The notes under the pieces: generated by a model
Told to the model about the DNA's origin: nothing
Database searches by the model: none
The model's input: only the letters and a program-made list of their open reading frames with translations
Part shown: piece by piece, positions 35,684-44,846 of the stretch
How the letters are laid out: each line of letters opens with the position of its first letter
Numbering within the stretch: the first letter of the stretch is position 1
Translations under genes and position numbers: made by a program
DNA from: Clostridiales bacterium
Lineage (GTDB): Bacteria; Bacillota; Clostridia; Lachnospirales; Lachnospiraceae
Assembly (NCBI GenBank): GCA_022770525.1
Contig: JALEHN010000066.1
Location: 48,614-112,613, forward strand
DNA: 64,000 nucleotides
Direction: 5' to 3'

Positions 35684-35763
35684 ATACGGATGCGATATCC
35701 TGATGTAAAACTTCCCCTAACCGATACGGATTCGACATCCTAATATAAAACTTCCCCAATTGA
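35684..35763. repeat. 40-bp tandem repeat in the YkvI-like gene's upstream region
   Basis: Two imperfect 40-base units (35684-35723 and 35724-35763), each starting ATACGGAT and containing TAAAACTTCCCC, and a short third start at 35763. It fills most of the 129-base gap before the MATE gene's 3' end and so lies in the YkvI-like promoter region. Confidence 0.75.
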
Positions 35764-35786
35764 TACTCATTTTATCACAAATTCTG

Positions 35787-37142
35787 TCAGACTTCCATAT
35801 ATTCTTTTTTTATCTTTTTCATCACATGGATATATGCAGGTATGAGGAACATGTCTGCCAGTACCCATGCCAGCGGACTTCCAAAGCACACACTGATAAA
35901 GCCAAACAGCGGTACAAACACAAGACTGATCAGTCCCCGGGCAATCATTTCCATGACACCTGCGATAATGGCAAATCCACTGTAACCAAGTCCCTGGATT
36001 GAAAATCTGAATACATTGACGATAACAAGCAGACAGAAAAACGCTGTATTAATGATGACAAATGTCGCCCCATCCTGAATCAGCTTCGTTTCCTGCGCAC
36101 TGATAAAAAGCAGCATCCAGTACTTTGATGTCAAAAGCATCACCACAAATAATACGATTGAATATAAAAAGCCAATGACCGTTGAAGCTTTAAGACCTTG
36201 ATTGATTCTGTCAATTTTTCTGGCGCCGAGATTTTGGCCCACAAAAGTAGCCATCGAAGATCCCAGTGCATCTGTCGGACATCCTGCAAATCCTACAATT
36301 CTCTGGGCTGCCGCAACTGAAGCCACCGCCCCTGAACCAAGAGAATTAATACCCGACTGCAGCACAACACTGCCAATGGCTGTGATGGAATACTGAAGTC
36401 CCATCGGAATCCCCATTCCGCATAGTACTTTAATATAATGCCCCAGAGGCCGCCATTCATCACGGGATATTTTTAAAATCGGAAACTGCCGCTTAATACA
36501 TACCAAACATAAGACTGCCGAAAATGCCTGGGATAATAACGTTGCAAGTGCCGGTCCGACGACACCCATTGACAATACGGTCACTGAAAGAATATCAAAA
36601 CCTATATTTACAACAGAAGCCAGCATCAAAATCATAAACGGGCTTCTTGAATCTCCCAGTGAACGTAAAATACCGCCCAGCAGATTATAAGCAATTGTAA
36701 TGGGAATACCCATGAAAATCACAAAAATATAATCGTGAGCCTGAGAAATGATATTTTCCGGTGTCTGCATCAGCTCAAGAATCTGCCAGCAGAATATAAG
36801 AACAACGACTGTCAGCACAAAAGAGAGCACCAGCGCCGTCCATACACTGTTGGCAATAAATTTACGCATTGATGAATAATCCCTGGCACCATAACGCTGG
36901 GCCACCGGAATCACAAACCCCATACATATACCCATACAAAACCCGATAATCATAAAGTTGATCGAACCTGTCGCACCGACTCCCGCCAGTGCTTCCTTCC
37001 CGAGAAACTGTCCGACAACCATCGTATCTACAATACTGTAAAACTGCTGCAATAAATAGGTTAATAAAATCGGGATAGAAAATTTAAGAATCACCTTCCA
37101 GGGCGTCCCTGTGGTCAGATCCGTATCCGCTTTCTTCGCCAT
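35787..37142 (-). CDS. MATE family efflux transporter
   Basis: This is a 451-residue cation-coupled exporter with twelve hydrophobic segments in two related halves. The MatE opening is clear (PILLTYLLQQFYSIVDTMVVG, in two parts near 20-40), as is the FMIIGFCMGICMGFVIPVAQ region split by the helix turn. ATG 37142 is chosen because GGAGG lies 7 bases upstream; the frame runs to 37172. It is monocistronic. Drug or metabolite specificity unknown. Confidence 0.92.
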   Translation of the reverse strand: MAKKADTDLTTGTPWKVILKFSIPILLTYLLQQFYSIVDTMVVGQFLGKEALAGVGATGSINFMIIGFCMGICMGFVIPVAQRYGARDYSSMRKFIANSVWTALVLSFVLTVVVLIFCWQILELMQTPENIISQAHDYIFVIFMGIPITIAYNLLGGILRSLGDSRSPFMILMLASVVNIGFDILSVTVLSMGVVGPALATLLSQAFSAVLCLVCIKRQFPILKISRDEWRPLGHYIKVLCGMGIPMGLQYSITAIGSVVLQSGINSLGSGAVASVAAAQRIVGFAGCPTDALGSSMATFVGQNLGARKIDRINQGLKASTVIGFLYSIVLFVVMLLTSKYWMLLFISAQETKLIQDGATFVIINTAFFCLLVIVNVFRFSIQGLGYSGFAIIAGVMEMIARGLISLVFVPLFGFISVCFGSPLAWVLADMFLIPAYIHVMKKIKKEYMEV

Positions 37143-37261
37143 GACAATGCCTCCTAAACTTTTTTTCTTCAAATGACAATCTATAATACATTATCACAGA
37201 ATCCGTTTAAAGGCTATGCATTAAATGAATAAACTTACATTTTTTTATCAATGAAGATTCG

Positions 37262-38188
37262 TCATTTTGCAAGAAGGTCAAGGAGGTTCTGACCCATGAC
37301 CTGCCGAAGCTCCTGTATATTCAAACCGGCATTTTCATAAATATCATCCACAAACATTTTCATATCCATCGTCCGTTTTTTCACCGGATATAAAAGCAGC
37401 GGAAAATCACTGCCAAATAAAATTCTGCCGGCGCCGGCTAACTGTACAACAGCTTTTAATGCACGGATATGATACAACAGCGGATTGGCTGCCGTGTCAT
37501 AATACACATGATCAAATTTCCCGTTATAACGCCGTCCCATCTCAAAAAACGGCATTCCGCCGCCAAGATGGGCAAGTATAAATGTAACATCCTGATTTTT
37601 TAAAATAACCTCAGCTAACGGTCCAAGAGGCGTCATATCTTTTCCGGGATAGGGATGACCCACCGCCTCACCGCAGTGAATACATACAGGTAATTGATAA
37701 TCCCCGGCATATGCAATCACATCAAGAAAATCACGATCTTCGAAATCATAGCCATTGCCGCCCGGTCCCAGTTCGCCGATACCGCAAAACCCCATTTTTA
37801 TACACCGTTCGATTTCATAAACCGCCTGATTTTTAAACTTCGGGTTTACAGAAACAAAAGCCCTGATGCGGTCCGGATACTTTTTAATCACTTCTGCCAT
37901 ATAATCGTTGTGCATACGCATCAGCCCCGCATCATTCCAGTACCATCCCTGCATCACAAGCCCGTAAACACCGGCTTCATCGGCACAGGAAAGCGCTTCA
38001 CCGGCATCAGCCCACGCTTCCGCTGTGCCGCGCCCATTTTGGGGCGTCTTTGTAAGTTTTCCAAACCACGGATCCATACAGGCGTATTTCTCCCAGTTTT
38101 TATAGATCTCAGGCGGAAACAAATGCACATGGCTGTCCCAGACCTGCATTTCCGGGATACCCGATAAAACACGTTCAAATGCTGCCAT
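37262..38188 (-). CDS. Amidohydrolase family protein (TIM-barrel, Amidohydro_2)
   Basis: This is a 308-residue metal-dependent hydrolase or decarboxylase. Seen: the HxH metal motif DSHVHLF near residue 20, PVCIHCG with the third histidine, ILAHLGG with the fourth, and FGSDFPLL with the catalytic Asp near 268. Order and spacing match the ACMSD/amidohydrolase-2 branch. ATG 38188 has GGAGGAGG 7 bases upstream. It stands alone between MATE and CarD genes; substrate unknown. Confidence 0.87.
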   Translation of the reverse strand: MAAFERVLSGIPEMQVWDSHVHLFPPEIYKNWEKYACMDPWFGKLTKTPQNGRGTAEAWADAGEALSCADEAGVYGLVMQGWYWNDAGLMRMHNDYMAEVIKKYPDRIRAFVSVNPKFKNQAVYEIERCIKMGFCGIGELGPGGNGYDFEDRDFLDVIAYAGDYQLPVCIHCGEAVGHPYPGKDMTPLGPLAEVILKNQDVTFILAHLGGGMPFFEMGRRYNGKFDHVYYDTAANPLLYHIRALKAVVQLAGAGRILFGSDFPLLLYPVKKRTMDMKMFVDDIYENAGLNIQELRQVMGQNLLDLLAK

Positions 38189-38281
38189 TAGCTTTCCTCC
38201 TCCACAAAATGATACTTTATGGAACAATTATACATCACCGCTTTGAATTTTTACAGTGTTAAATTTATCAATACCGGAACT

Positions 38282-38788
38282 TCATCTTTTTACCCGGATT
38301 CTTTCGTTGATGTACTGAAGCATTTCACTTTTTGGTATACCCAGTGAGACCGCCAATTCAGAATACAGGTTTTCTTCAGCGATTTTCATGTATTTTTCAT
38401 CTGTGGCTGTCGCCTTTTTACCCTGTGCTCTGCGCCGTTTGCGCTGCAAGTATAGTGTCTTTATGATTTTTACAAGTTCACTGCACTGACAGCTGTGGAT
38501 GCACTCTTTATATCTTTCTTCCCGCTGCCGCTCATTCGGCACCCAGACGTCCTCAATATTTGGAATGTCATCGATCAGCGCATCCGCTTCTTCCCGCGAG
38601 ATGATTCTTCGCAGTACTGCTTTCTGATTTTCCACAGGGGTATATATCTTTCCGCTTTTTTGTTCGTTCGGTTTTAAAACGTAATACAAACGATCTTTTG
38701 GAATACCGTCAATATCCATTGTTGTCACATCAACAACTTCACATACACCTGTACCGCCATAAATCACATAGCTTCCTTTTTCAAACAT
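38282..38788 (-). CDS. CarD family transcriptional regulator
   Basis: This is a 168-residue protein with the CarD/TRCF RNA-polymerase-interacting Tudor-like domain (YVIYGGTGVCEVVDV, residues 7-21) and a helical C-terminal DNA-binding region ending in INERIRVKR. CarD proteins bind the RNA polymerase beta subunit and stabilise open promoter complexes. Ribosome site AGAAAGGAA. It is probably monocistronic. Confidence 0.9.
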   Translation of the reverse strand: MFEKGSYVIYGGTGVCEVVDVTTMDIDGIPKDRLYYVLKPNEQKSGKIYTPVENQKAVLRRIISREEADALIDDIPNIEDVWVPNERQREERYKECIHSCQCSELVKIIKTLYLQRKRRRAQGKKATATDEKYMKIAEENLYSELAVSLGIPKSEMLQYINERIRVKR

Positions 38789-38937
38789 TCCCTATCATTT
38801 CCTTTCTGAATCAATCATTCTACTTTTGATGACATCACGTATGACCTGCGTCTTATAAGCCTTTTCATATGTTTTATGAGATTTTTCTTGGCTCTGAACA
38901 GTTACATTTTATCATCTGAAATTTTTTGCCGCAAACG

Positions 38938-38975
38938 AAAAAAATGGAGAATACTCAATTTTATGAATATTCTCC
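38938..38975 (-). terminator. Terminator of the nth-reductase pair
   Basis: GGAGAATA (38946-38953) pairs with TATTCTCC (38968-38975); reading leftward it is followed by seven T residues (38944-38938). It lies 18 bases after the reductase stop. Confidence 0.85.
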
Positions 38976-38992
38976 ATATATACAGCCCCCAT

Positions 38993-39913
38993 TTATTGTG
39001 CAGTTTTACCATACCCGAATTTTTCAGCAACCATTGTATAAACCGGCATGTCCACATGGTACTTTTCGGCCATACGGATAACTTCAAACACAAGACCATC
39101 CATTTCTGACACCTTCCCGGCCATCACGTCACGCTGCATAGACGTGGTCGTTTCCGGCAAAAGCGTATCCAGTATATTTAAATTAATACTTACCCAATCT
39201 TCTTCTATTTCGATACCCATGGCGCCGGCAAGAGCCATCAGTTCAGTGACCATAGCTTTAAACATTTCCCTTGGCCGTCCTTCCTTCTGGAATTCCCCCG
39301 CTGTGGCATTTAAATATAACCCGCAGGCGCCGATCGGTGCCACATAGGAAAACTTTCGAAGAGCGTCTCTTTGAATATTTTCCGAGATGACAGCTTTGAT
39401 TTTACAGTCCGTTAAATCTTTATGTATCTGTTTTAAAATATCCGGCACTTCATGATTCCGAAAGCCATAGACAATCCGGCAAATATTACTGTGCATCAAA
39501 ATATGCCCGGGCGCCTTAATTTCCGCTGAAATATAAATACATCCGTCAGTCACAAGAATATCCGGCAGCACTTCCTGTAACTTTCCACCGGTACCATAAA
39601 TATTTAAAATCGGAATAACAACCGTGTTTTTACCGGAAATCCGACGTATAAACGGTACTGTACTGTCAAGTGAATAATACTTGACACAGACAAAAATCAC
39701 ATCAGCCTGTCCCTGATATTCTTCCATGGCACAGGCATCGACTTGCACGGTTTCCATCTGATTTTCCCATAGTTTCTCAATGACAAGACCACGCTCTTTG
39801 ATTGCCTCAAGATGGGCACCTCTTGCGATCAGTGTCACAGCCTTTCCGGCTTTTGCCATCAACGCCCCGATGCCTCCGCCGGTTCCGCCGGCTCCGATGA
39901 CAACATACTTCAC
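38993..39913 (-). CDS. Ketopantoate reductase family protein
   Basis: This is a 306-residue NAD(P)H-dependent reductase of the ApbA/PanE family, converting 2-dehydropantoate or a similar 2-oxo acid. It has the dinucleotide fold motif GAGGTGGGIGA from residue 7, and a C-terminal helical domain with TTSMQRDVMAG (about 257-267), a family hallmark. GTG at 39913 (AGGTG 7 bases upstream) overlaps the nth stop by 4 bases; the ATG at 39937 lacks a ribosome site. Not adjacent to pan genes, so panE is not asserted. Confidence 0.88.
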   Translation of the reverse strand: MKYVVIGAGGTGGGIGALMAKAGKAVTLIARGAHLEAIKERGLVIEKLWENQMETVQVDACAMEEYQGQADVIFVCVKYYSLDSTVPFIRRISGKNTVVIPILNIYGTGGKLQEVLPDILVTDGCIYISAEIKAPGHILMHSNICRIVYGFRNHEVPDILKQIHKDLTDCKIKAVISENIQRDALRKFSYVAPIGACGLYLNATAGEFQKEGRPREMFKAMVTELMALAGAMGIEIEEDWVSINLNILDTLLPETTTSMQRDVMAGKVSEMDGLVFEVIRMAEKYHVDMPVYTMVAEKFGYGKTAQ

Positions 39914-40551
39914 TGCGAAACACCTGCCTTTGCACATATGTCATTTAAGCAGCACCGGTCACAGTGGGGTTTTGTCCTGGCTGTACAGATATCCCTGCCG
40001 TGAAAAACAAGACGATGACAGAAATCACTGCCCTCTTCAGGTGGAATGATTTTCCACAGCGCCATTTCGACTTTTTTCGGTTCTTTGATGCCATCCACAA
40101 GCCCCATCCGGTTTGTCAGCCGAATACAGTGTGTATCGGTGACAATCGCCGGTTTGCCAAACACATCACCCATAATCAGATTTGCGCTTTTACGCCCCAC
40201 GCCCGGCAGCTTTAACAGCTCGTCAAAGTTATCCGGAACTTTACTGTCATATTTTTCTTTTAATATACGCATACATGCGCTGATATCCCGCGCTTTGCTC
40301 CTTCCGAGACCGCACGGGCGGACAATCGCCTCGATTTCGTCCACCTCTGCCGCAGCCAGTGCATCAACATCAGGAAACTTCGCATATAAATCCTCTACAA
40401 CAACATTGACACGGGCATCCGTACACTGAGCCGCCAGCCGGACACTGACAAGCAGCTTCCATGCCTGATCATAATCCAGTGTACAGCCTGCATCAGGGTA
40501 TTCTTTCTTAAGACGCTCAATAATCTCAAGCGCCAGTTCTTCTTTTGTCAT
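39910..40551 (-). CDS. nth: Endonuclease III
   Basis: This DNA glycosylase/AP lyase removes oxidised pyrimidines. ATG 40551 follows GGAGG and gives 213 aa. The helix-hairpin-helix LPGVGRKSANLI carries the catalytic lysine, and VTDTHC the catalytic aspartate. The C-terminal [4Fe-4S] cysteines are present as C-X7-C-X2-C-X5-C (CTARTKPHCDRCCLNDIC), one residue longer in the first gap than in E. coli Nth. It is translationally coupled to the ketopantoate-reductase-like gene. Confidence 0.95.
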   Translation of the reverse strand: MTKEELALEIIERLKKEYPDAGCTLDYDQAWKLLVSVRLAAQCTDARVNVVVEDLYAKFPDVDALAAAEVDEIEAIVRPCGLGRSKARDISACMRILKEKYDSKVPDNFDELLKLPGVGRKSANLIMGDVFGKPAIVTDTHCIRLTNRMGLVDGIKEPKKVEMALWKIIPPEEGSDFCHRLVFHGRDICTARTKPHCDRCCLNDICAKAGVSQ

Positions 40552-40725
40552 CTTTTTTCCTCCATTGAATTTATCTTCATAAACCATTATATGATGACGT
40601 AATTACCACATAAAGCTACTTATATCAAATTCTGTCATCCTCATCATCCGGATTATATCCACCTCATATTATATTCAGTATTTCCTGATTTATCAACAAA
40701 TTTAAGAATGATTCCATGATTTTCA

Positions 40726-40753
40726 TTGCTGATTTTTTTAATTTGTATATAAT
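40726..40753 (+). promoter_or_regulatory. Candidate promoter of the oxidoreductase gene
   Basis: TTGCTG (40726-40731), 16 bp, then perfect TATAAT (40748-40753). It would give a leader of about 195 nt that contains the structured element at 40791-40922. Confidence 0.6.
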
Positions 40754-40790
40754 AGAATTCATACAGCAAATTAACTGTCAGATTTTATAA

Positions 40791-40922
40791 CTGTTCAGAT
40801 CCAGTCAAAATTTTACAAAACAGACGCAAAATGCTCGCATTTTTAAGACTGTTTTTGAAATTTTATTTGGCGGATAAGCCGCACCGACGAAATGCGAAGC
40901 ATTCGGGAGGTTTCTCTGAACA
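40791..40922. repeat. Structured 130-bp element with terminal inverted repeats
   Basis: The ends are complementary: TGTTCAGA near 40792-40799 and TCTGAACA near 40914-40921. Inside are three hairpins in a row: AAAACAG/CTGTTTT enclosing AAAATGC/GCATTTT (about 40817-40856), GCGG/CCGC (about 40870-40882), and AATGC-GAA-GCATT (40891-40903). It could be a MITE-like dispersed repeat or a structured RNA in the oxidoreductase leader. The rest of 40552-40954 holds no gene. Confidence 0.55.
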
Positions 40923-40954
40923 TTTACCGGAATTTATATTAAAGGAGCCTATTT

Positions 40955-41938
40955 ATGAAAAGAGTAAAATTTGCCACCATCGGTACAAGCAGTATCACAG
41001 ATAAGTTTTTAAAAGCCGCACAAAACTGCCCTGATTTTGAATATGCGGCCGCCTATTCCAGAACCTTAAAAACGGCTAAACAGTTTGCCGCCTCCCATGG
41101 CGCAAAACGTTATTATGACTCGATTGAAACACTTGTAAAAGATGAGTATATTGACGCAGTTTACGTTGCCAGTCCAAACGCACTGCATTTTGAACAGACC
41201 ATGATACTTCTAAATGCCGGCAAACATGTTCTTTGTGAAAAAGCCCTTGCTTCCAATGCCTCCGAAGCAAAAATCATGGTTGAGACCGCACGGAAAAATC
41301 ATTTGATATTGATGGAAGCCATGCGCTCATTATATGACCCCGGCATGCAGTGGATTAAAAATAACCTTGAAAAGCTTGGCACTGTCCGCCGCGCAACATT
41401 TTCATTCTGCCAGTATTCTTCCAGATATGATAACTTCAAAAAAGGACTGCCTTGCAACATATTCTCCCGTGAAATGTCCGCAGGTGCCTTGATGGATATC
41501 GGTATTTACTGTGTCGAACCGCTGATTGATCTGTTCGGCACACCGGAATATATTCATGCACAGGCTGTTAAACTTGACAATGGTATTGACGGGTGCGGCA
41601 CAATCCTTGCCGCCTATCCTGAAATGATCGCCGAACTCATCTATTCAAAAATCACAGCCGGTGCCGCCAAAAGTGAAATTCAGGGCGAAAACGGCATCAT
41701 GACCATCGATGCCATTGCGTGTCCGCAAAATGTAAACATCAGATATAATGACGGCCGAACAGAAGCTTATCTCGGTGAGCCGGTTGAAAGTAATATGATC
41801 TATGAAACAGAAGCTATCATCAAAGCAATCCGGGGTGAGCTTGATATTGAAAAAATGCAGGATGTATCCCTTAACTCAATGGCAGTCCTTGATGAAGCAA
41901 GAAAACAGATCGGGCTTAAATTCCCGGCAGATTTATAA
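40955..41938 (+). CDS. Gfo/Idh/MocA family oxidoreductase
   Basis: This is a 327-residue NAD(P)-dependent oxidoreductase, probably acting on a sugar or inositol derivative. The Rossmann start FATIGTSSITDKF lies at 6-18, and the family motif GKHVLCEKA, with the catalytic-region lysine, at about 90-98, followed by the C-terminal beta-sheet domain (DIGIYCVEPLIDLFG near 180). AAAGGAG lies 9 bases upstream. It is monocistronic with a long structured leader. Substrate unknown. Confidence 0.9.
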   Translation: MKRVKFATIGTSSITDKFLKAAQNCPDFEYAAAYSRTLKTAKQFAASHGAKRYYDSIETLVKDEYIDAVYVASPNALHFEQTMILLNAGKHVLCEKALASNASEAKIMVETARKNHLILMEAMRSLYDPGMQWIKNNLEKLGTVRRATFSFCQYSSRYDNFKKGLPCNIFSREMSAGALMDIGIYCVEPLIDLFGTPEYIHAQAVKLDNGIDGCGTILAAYPEMIAELIYSKITAGAAKSEIQGENGIMTIDAIACPQNVNIRYNDGRTEAYLGEPVESNMIYETEAIIKAIRGELDIEKMQDVSLNSMAVLDEARKQIGLKFPADL

Positions 41939-41965
41939 GAAAGGAAAGTTTATATTATGAGAAAG

Positions 41966-42046
41966 CCTTTCGTCTTTCCCATAATATAAAAAGCGACAGC
42001 CTTTTCCATGATATAAAAAACGACAGCCTTTCCCATGATATAAAAA
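41966..42046. repeat. 27-bp tandem repeat after the oxidoreductase gene
   Basis: Units at 41966-41992 (diverged), 41993-42019 and 42020-42046, plus the first six bases of a fourth. The last two are nearly identical (CGACAGCCTTT, then CCATGATAT and an A-run). The first unit also forms a hairpin of about 17 bp with the sequence just before it (41948-41989). Confidence 0.8.
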
Positions 42047-42088
42047 ACGACAGTCACACATGAAATCATTTGTAAATCATGTGTGACT
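42041..42088 (-). terminator. Terminator of the esterase-GH42 operon
   Basis: Perfect 13-bp arms (42050-42062 and 42076-42088) with a 13-base loop. Reading leftward it is followed by TCG and six T residues. Confidence 0.85.
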
Positions 42089-42109
42089 GCCGGATCACTT
42101 ATAACACTT

Positions 42110-44149
42110 TTACCTTTCAATTTGTTTCTTTAAAATCACGCAGCTATATCCGGACATTTGAAGTATTCCCGAAACACTTTCACCGGTCTCTATATTTTCA
42201 AAACAGCCTTTAAGCCACACAGTGACAGGAGCCGGATTAAAATTCTGTACAAAATAAAGCGCCTTTTCATCATTTTCTCTCCGTGACACCGTAACACCGT
42301 AAGGCAGCCTGTCTGTAAGACCATTTTCAAGACCGCACTGCGCCGCAATATCCCCGTAAAAATCTTTGAGGAATGCTTCTTCTGTACGGCATGCCATATA
42401 ATAGGCCTTACCTTTACCATATGTATGAACAGTCACTGCCGGATATCCACCGTAATAATCCTTTTCGTAAACAGCCAGTGTTTCGGCATCTGCCACTTTA
42501 AGCACCTCACACAAATCTCCTGTGTCATACTTTTTGCCATTGTAAAGAATATGATTTTTGTAAAACTCATTTGGTGAATCAATTTCTTCACAGCTTACAC
42601 CAAGCACATCATCAAGAGGCTGTCTGTCAATAAAACACAGATCTGTATCATCCACAAGGCCGCTGAAATATGTGGCAACATAAGTACCGCCTTCTCTGAC
42701 AAACCGGCGGATTTTCTCTGCATACTCCGGCTTATACATATAATTCATCGGAGCAATGACAAGCTGATAATCTTTAAAGTCATCTTCCATCGGCACGACA
42801 TCCACATCAATGCCCATTTCCCAAAATGGTTTATAGTGAGATAAAAATGTTCCCACATAAGCCATCTCTTTTTTCGGTCCTGCGGCATCTTCCAGAGCCC
42901 ACCAATTTTCCCAGTCAAATACAAATGCTGTTTTTGGCTGATTGCAAGTGTCATATATTTCATCCGAAATATCATGAAGCCGTTTGCCAAGCCGGCTGAC
43001 CTCCCTGAAAATACGTGTATTGCCGTGATCCGTATGACCGATCACAGCGCCATGGAATTTTTCAAATGACCCTCTGCTCTTGCGCCACTGAAAATACTGA
43101 ACGCTCTGGGAACCAAGTCCAATGGCCTGCAGGGATGTCAGTTCATGCATCCCCGGACGCTTCTGTATGTTATTGACCTTCCAGTTTGTAATGGACGGTG
43201 TACTTTCCATCATCAAAAACGGAGCCTTTTTAAGGGATCTGAACTGATGATGCAGTGCTGCTGTCCAGACAGCAATATCAACTTCATCTTTTTGACTGTG
43301 CCATTCCGGATAGGCATCCCACGCCGCAATATCAATAGAATCGGCAAATTTACAATAATCCAGGTCTTTGAAAAAGCCCATCATATTGGTTGTTGCCGGA
43401 AGATCACTGTTTGTTCTGACTGCGCGTACTTCCTCATTGTAAAAATCCACAAGCTGCTCCGTCGAAAAACGTTTCCAGTCCAGATTAAGGCCATGAAGCA
43501 GATTTTCACCGTGTGGCGCCGGCGCATGAATCTGGCTCCAATCTGTGTAAGTATGACTCCAGAACTTTGTCCACCATGCGGTATTTAAAGCATCAAGTGT
43601 CTTATATTTATTTTTAAGCCACTGGCGGAACTTTTCCTGGCAAAGCGGACAATAACAGGTACCATCTGTAAAATTTCCGCCCATTTCATTGGAAATATGC
43701 CAGAGTATCACACCCGGATGTTTACCGAAACGTCTCGATAATTCCATATCAATTTTCTTCGTCTTTTCACGCATCACCGGTGATGTGTAGCAGAAATTAT
43801 GACGTTTTCCCGAAAGATTTCGCACCCCGCTGCTGCCCATCTGCCTTACCTCTTCATACTTTTCAGTAAGCCAGTTCGGCATGGCTCCGGTCGGTGTGGC
43901 AAGTACTGTATAAATACCATTTTCATATAAACGGTCGATGACTTCACCAAGCCAGTCCATATCATAAACGCCTTCACAAGGCTCCAGCGATGCCCATGCA
44001 AAAATCCCAACTGAAACCGTATTCACACCGGCTTTCTTCATCAACTCAATATCTTCTGCCAGCACTTCCGGATGGTCGAGCCACTGGTCCGGATTATAAT
44101 CACCGCCGTGAAGCAGCTTTGGCAGCTTATGAATCACAGTTTTCATCAT
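42110..44149 (-). CDS. Beta-galactosidase, glycoside hydrolase family 42
   Basis: This is a 679-residue enzyme that releases galactose from beta-galactosides; GH42 members often act on plant galacto-oligosaccharides rather than lactose. The acid/base is Glu155 in SNEMGG, and the nucleophile Glu315 in MMESTPS. The metal-site cysteines are seen at 120, 165, 167 and 170. It has a TIM barrel (1-390), a trimerisation domain and a C-terminal beta domain; no signal peptide, so it is cytoplasmic. Its ATG overlaps the stop of the upstream esterase gene by 4 bases. Confidence 0.94.
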   Translation of the reverse strand: MMKTVIHKLPKLLHGGDYNPDQWLDHPEVLAEDIELMKKAGVNTVSVGIFAWASLEPCEGVYDMDWLGEVIDRLYENGIYTVLATPTGAMPNWLTEKYEEVRQMGSSGVRNLSGKRHNFCYTSPVMREKTKKIDMELSRRFGKHPGVILWHISNEMGGNFTDGTCYCPLCQEKFRQWLKNKYKTLDALNTAWWTKFWSHTYTDWSQIHAPAPHGENLLHGLNLDWKRFSTEQLVDFYNEEVRAVRTNSDLPATTNMMGFFKDLDYCKFADSIDIAAWDAYPEWHSQKDEVDIAVWTAALHHQFRSLKKAPFLMMESTPSITNWKVNNIQKRPGMHELTSLQAIGLGSQSVQYFQWRKSRGSFEKFHGAVIGHTDHGNTRIFREVSRLGKRLHDISDEIYDTCNQPKTAFVFDWENWWALEDAAGPKKEMAYVGTFLSHYKPFWEMGIDVDVVPMEDDFKDYQLVIAPMNYMYKPEYAEKIRRFVREGGTYVATYFSGLVDDTDLCFIDRQPLDDVLGVSCEEIDSPNEFYKNHILYNGKKYDTGDLCEVLKVADAETLAVYEKDYYGGYPAVTVHTYGKGKAYYMACRTEEAFLKDFYGDIAAQCGLENGLTDRLPYGVTVSRRENDEKALYFVQNFNPAPVTVWLKGCFENIETGESVSGILQMSGYSCVILKKQIER

Positions 44150-44751
44150 TTAAATTCCTCCAAAATCGTAATATTCATACACACTGTATCAGCGAAAATT
44201 TCCGCCATAATATGATAGCCTTTTGCCGTCGGATGAACACCGTCAATGAACCACTGACTTACATTTTCCATGGACATCCTGCGCGGGTATTCCTTTTGAA
44301 AATCCACACATCCGACAGATGCTTCTTTGCAAAATTCCAGCAGTAATTCCCTGTATTCCGTGAATTTTTCCTTTAACCGCCGCACCATTTGCTCCGGCAT
44401 CCCTTCTAAAACGAGCATTTCAAAATCCGGATTCATCGGTATACCGATCCACACCTGCATTTTGGCTGCCTTTGAAGCTTCTGTCATCTCCTCAATAAAA
44501 CCCATTGTCCTATAAAGCGGCCAACCATTGAGAATATCATTAGAACCGCCCATGATCATCACCGTATCCGGCTTGAAAGCAATCACATCTTCATCAAATC
44601 TTGCTGCCATGCCGGAAGTAAAATCACCATTCTGCCCTTTATTGATGCTGCATATGCCAAGCCTTTGACCAACAATTCCTGGCCAGGCATCGTCTTTGCA
44701 GGCACCAAAGCCGTAAGTCAGACTATCGCCGATACAAACTAATTTTCGCAT
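44146..44751 (-). CDS. SGNH/GDSL hydrolase, probable sugar O-acetylesterase
   Basis: This is a 201-residue lipase/esterase-fold hydrolase with block I GDSLTYG (Ser10), block III GGSNDI, and the catalytic pair in DGVHPT near the C-terminus. There is no signal peptide. ATG 44751 follows AGGTG. Coupling to a GH42 beta-galactosidase (ATGA overlap) suggests removal of acetyl groups from galactose-containing oligosaccharides before hydrolysis; this is inference. Confidence 0.85.
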   Translation of the reverse strand: MRKLVCIGDSLTYGFGACKDDAWPGIVGQRLGICSINKGQNGDFTSGMAARFDEDVIAFKPDTVMIMGGSNDILNGWPLYRTMGFIEEMTEASKAAKMQVWIGIPMNPDFEMLVLEGMPEQMVRRLKEKFTEYRELLLEFCKEASVGCVDFQKEYPRRMSMENVSQWFIDGVHPTAKGYHIMAEIFADTVCMNITILEEFK

Positions 44752-44846
44752 AATCCACACACCTTTTCGTTCATTAATGTTGTTCAAATCCGGCCTCCAA
44801 AATGATTTTCATTTCGTCAGTGCAGTAAATCCGACAAATAAAGCCC

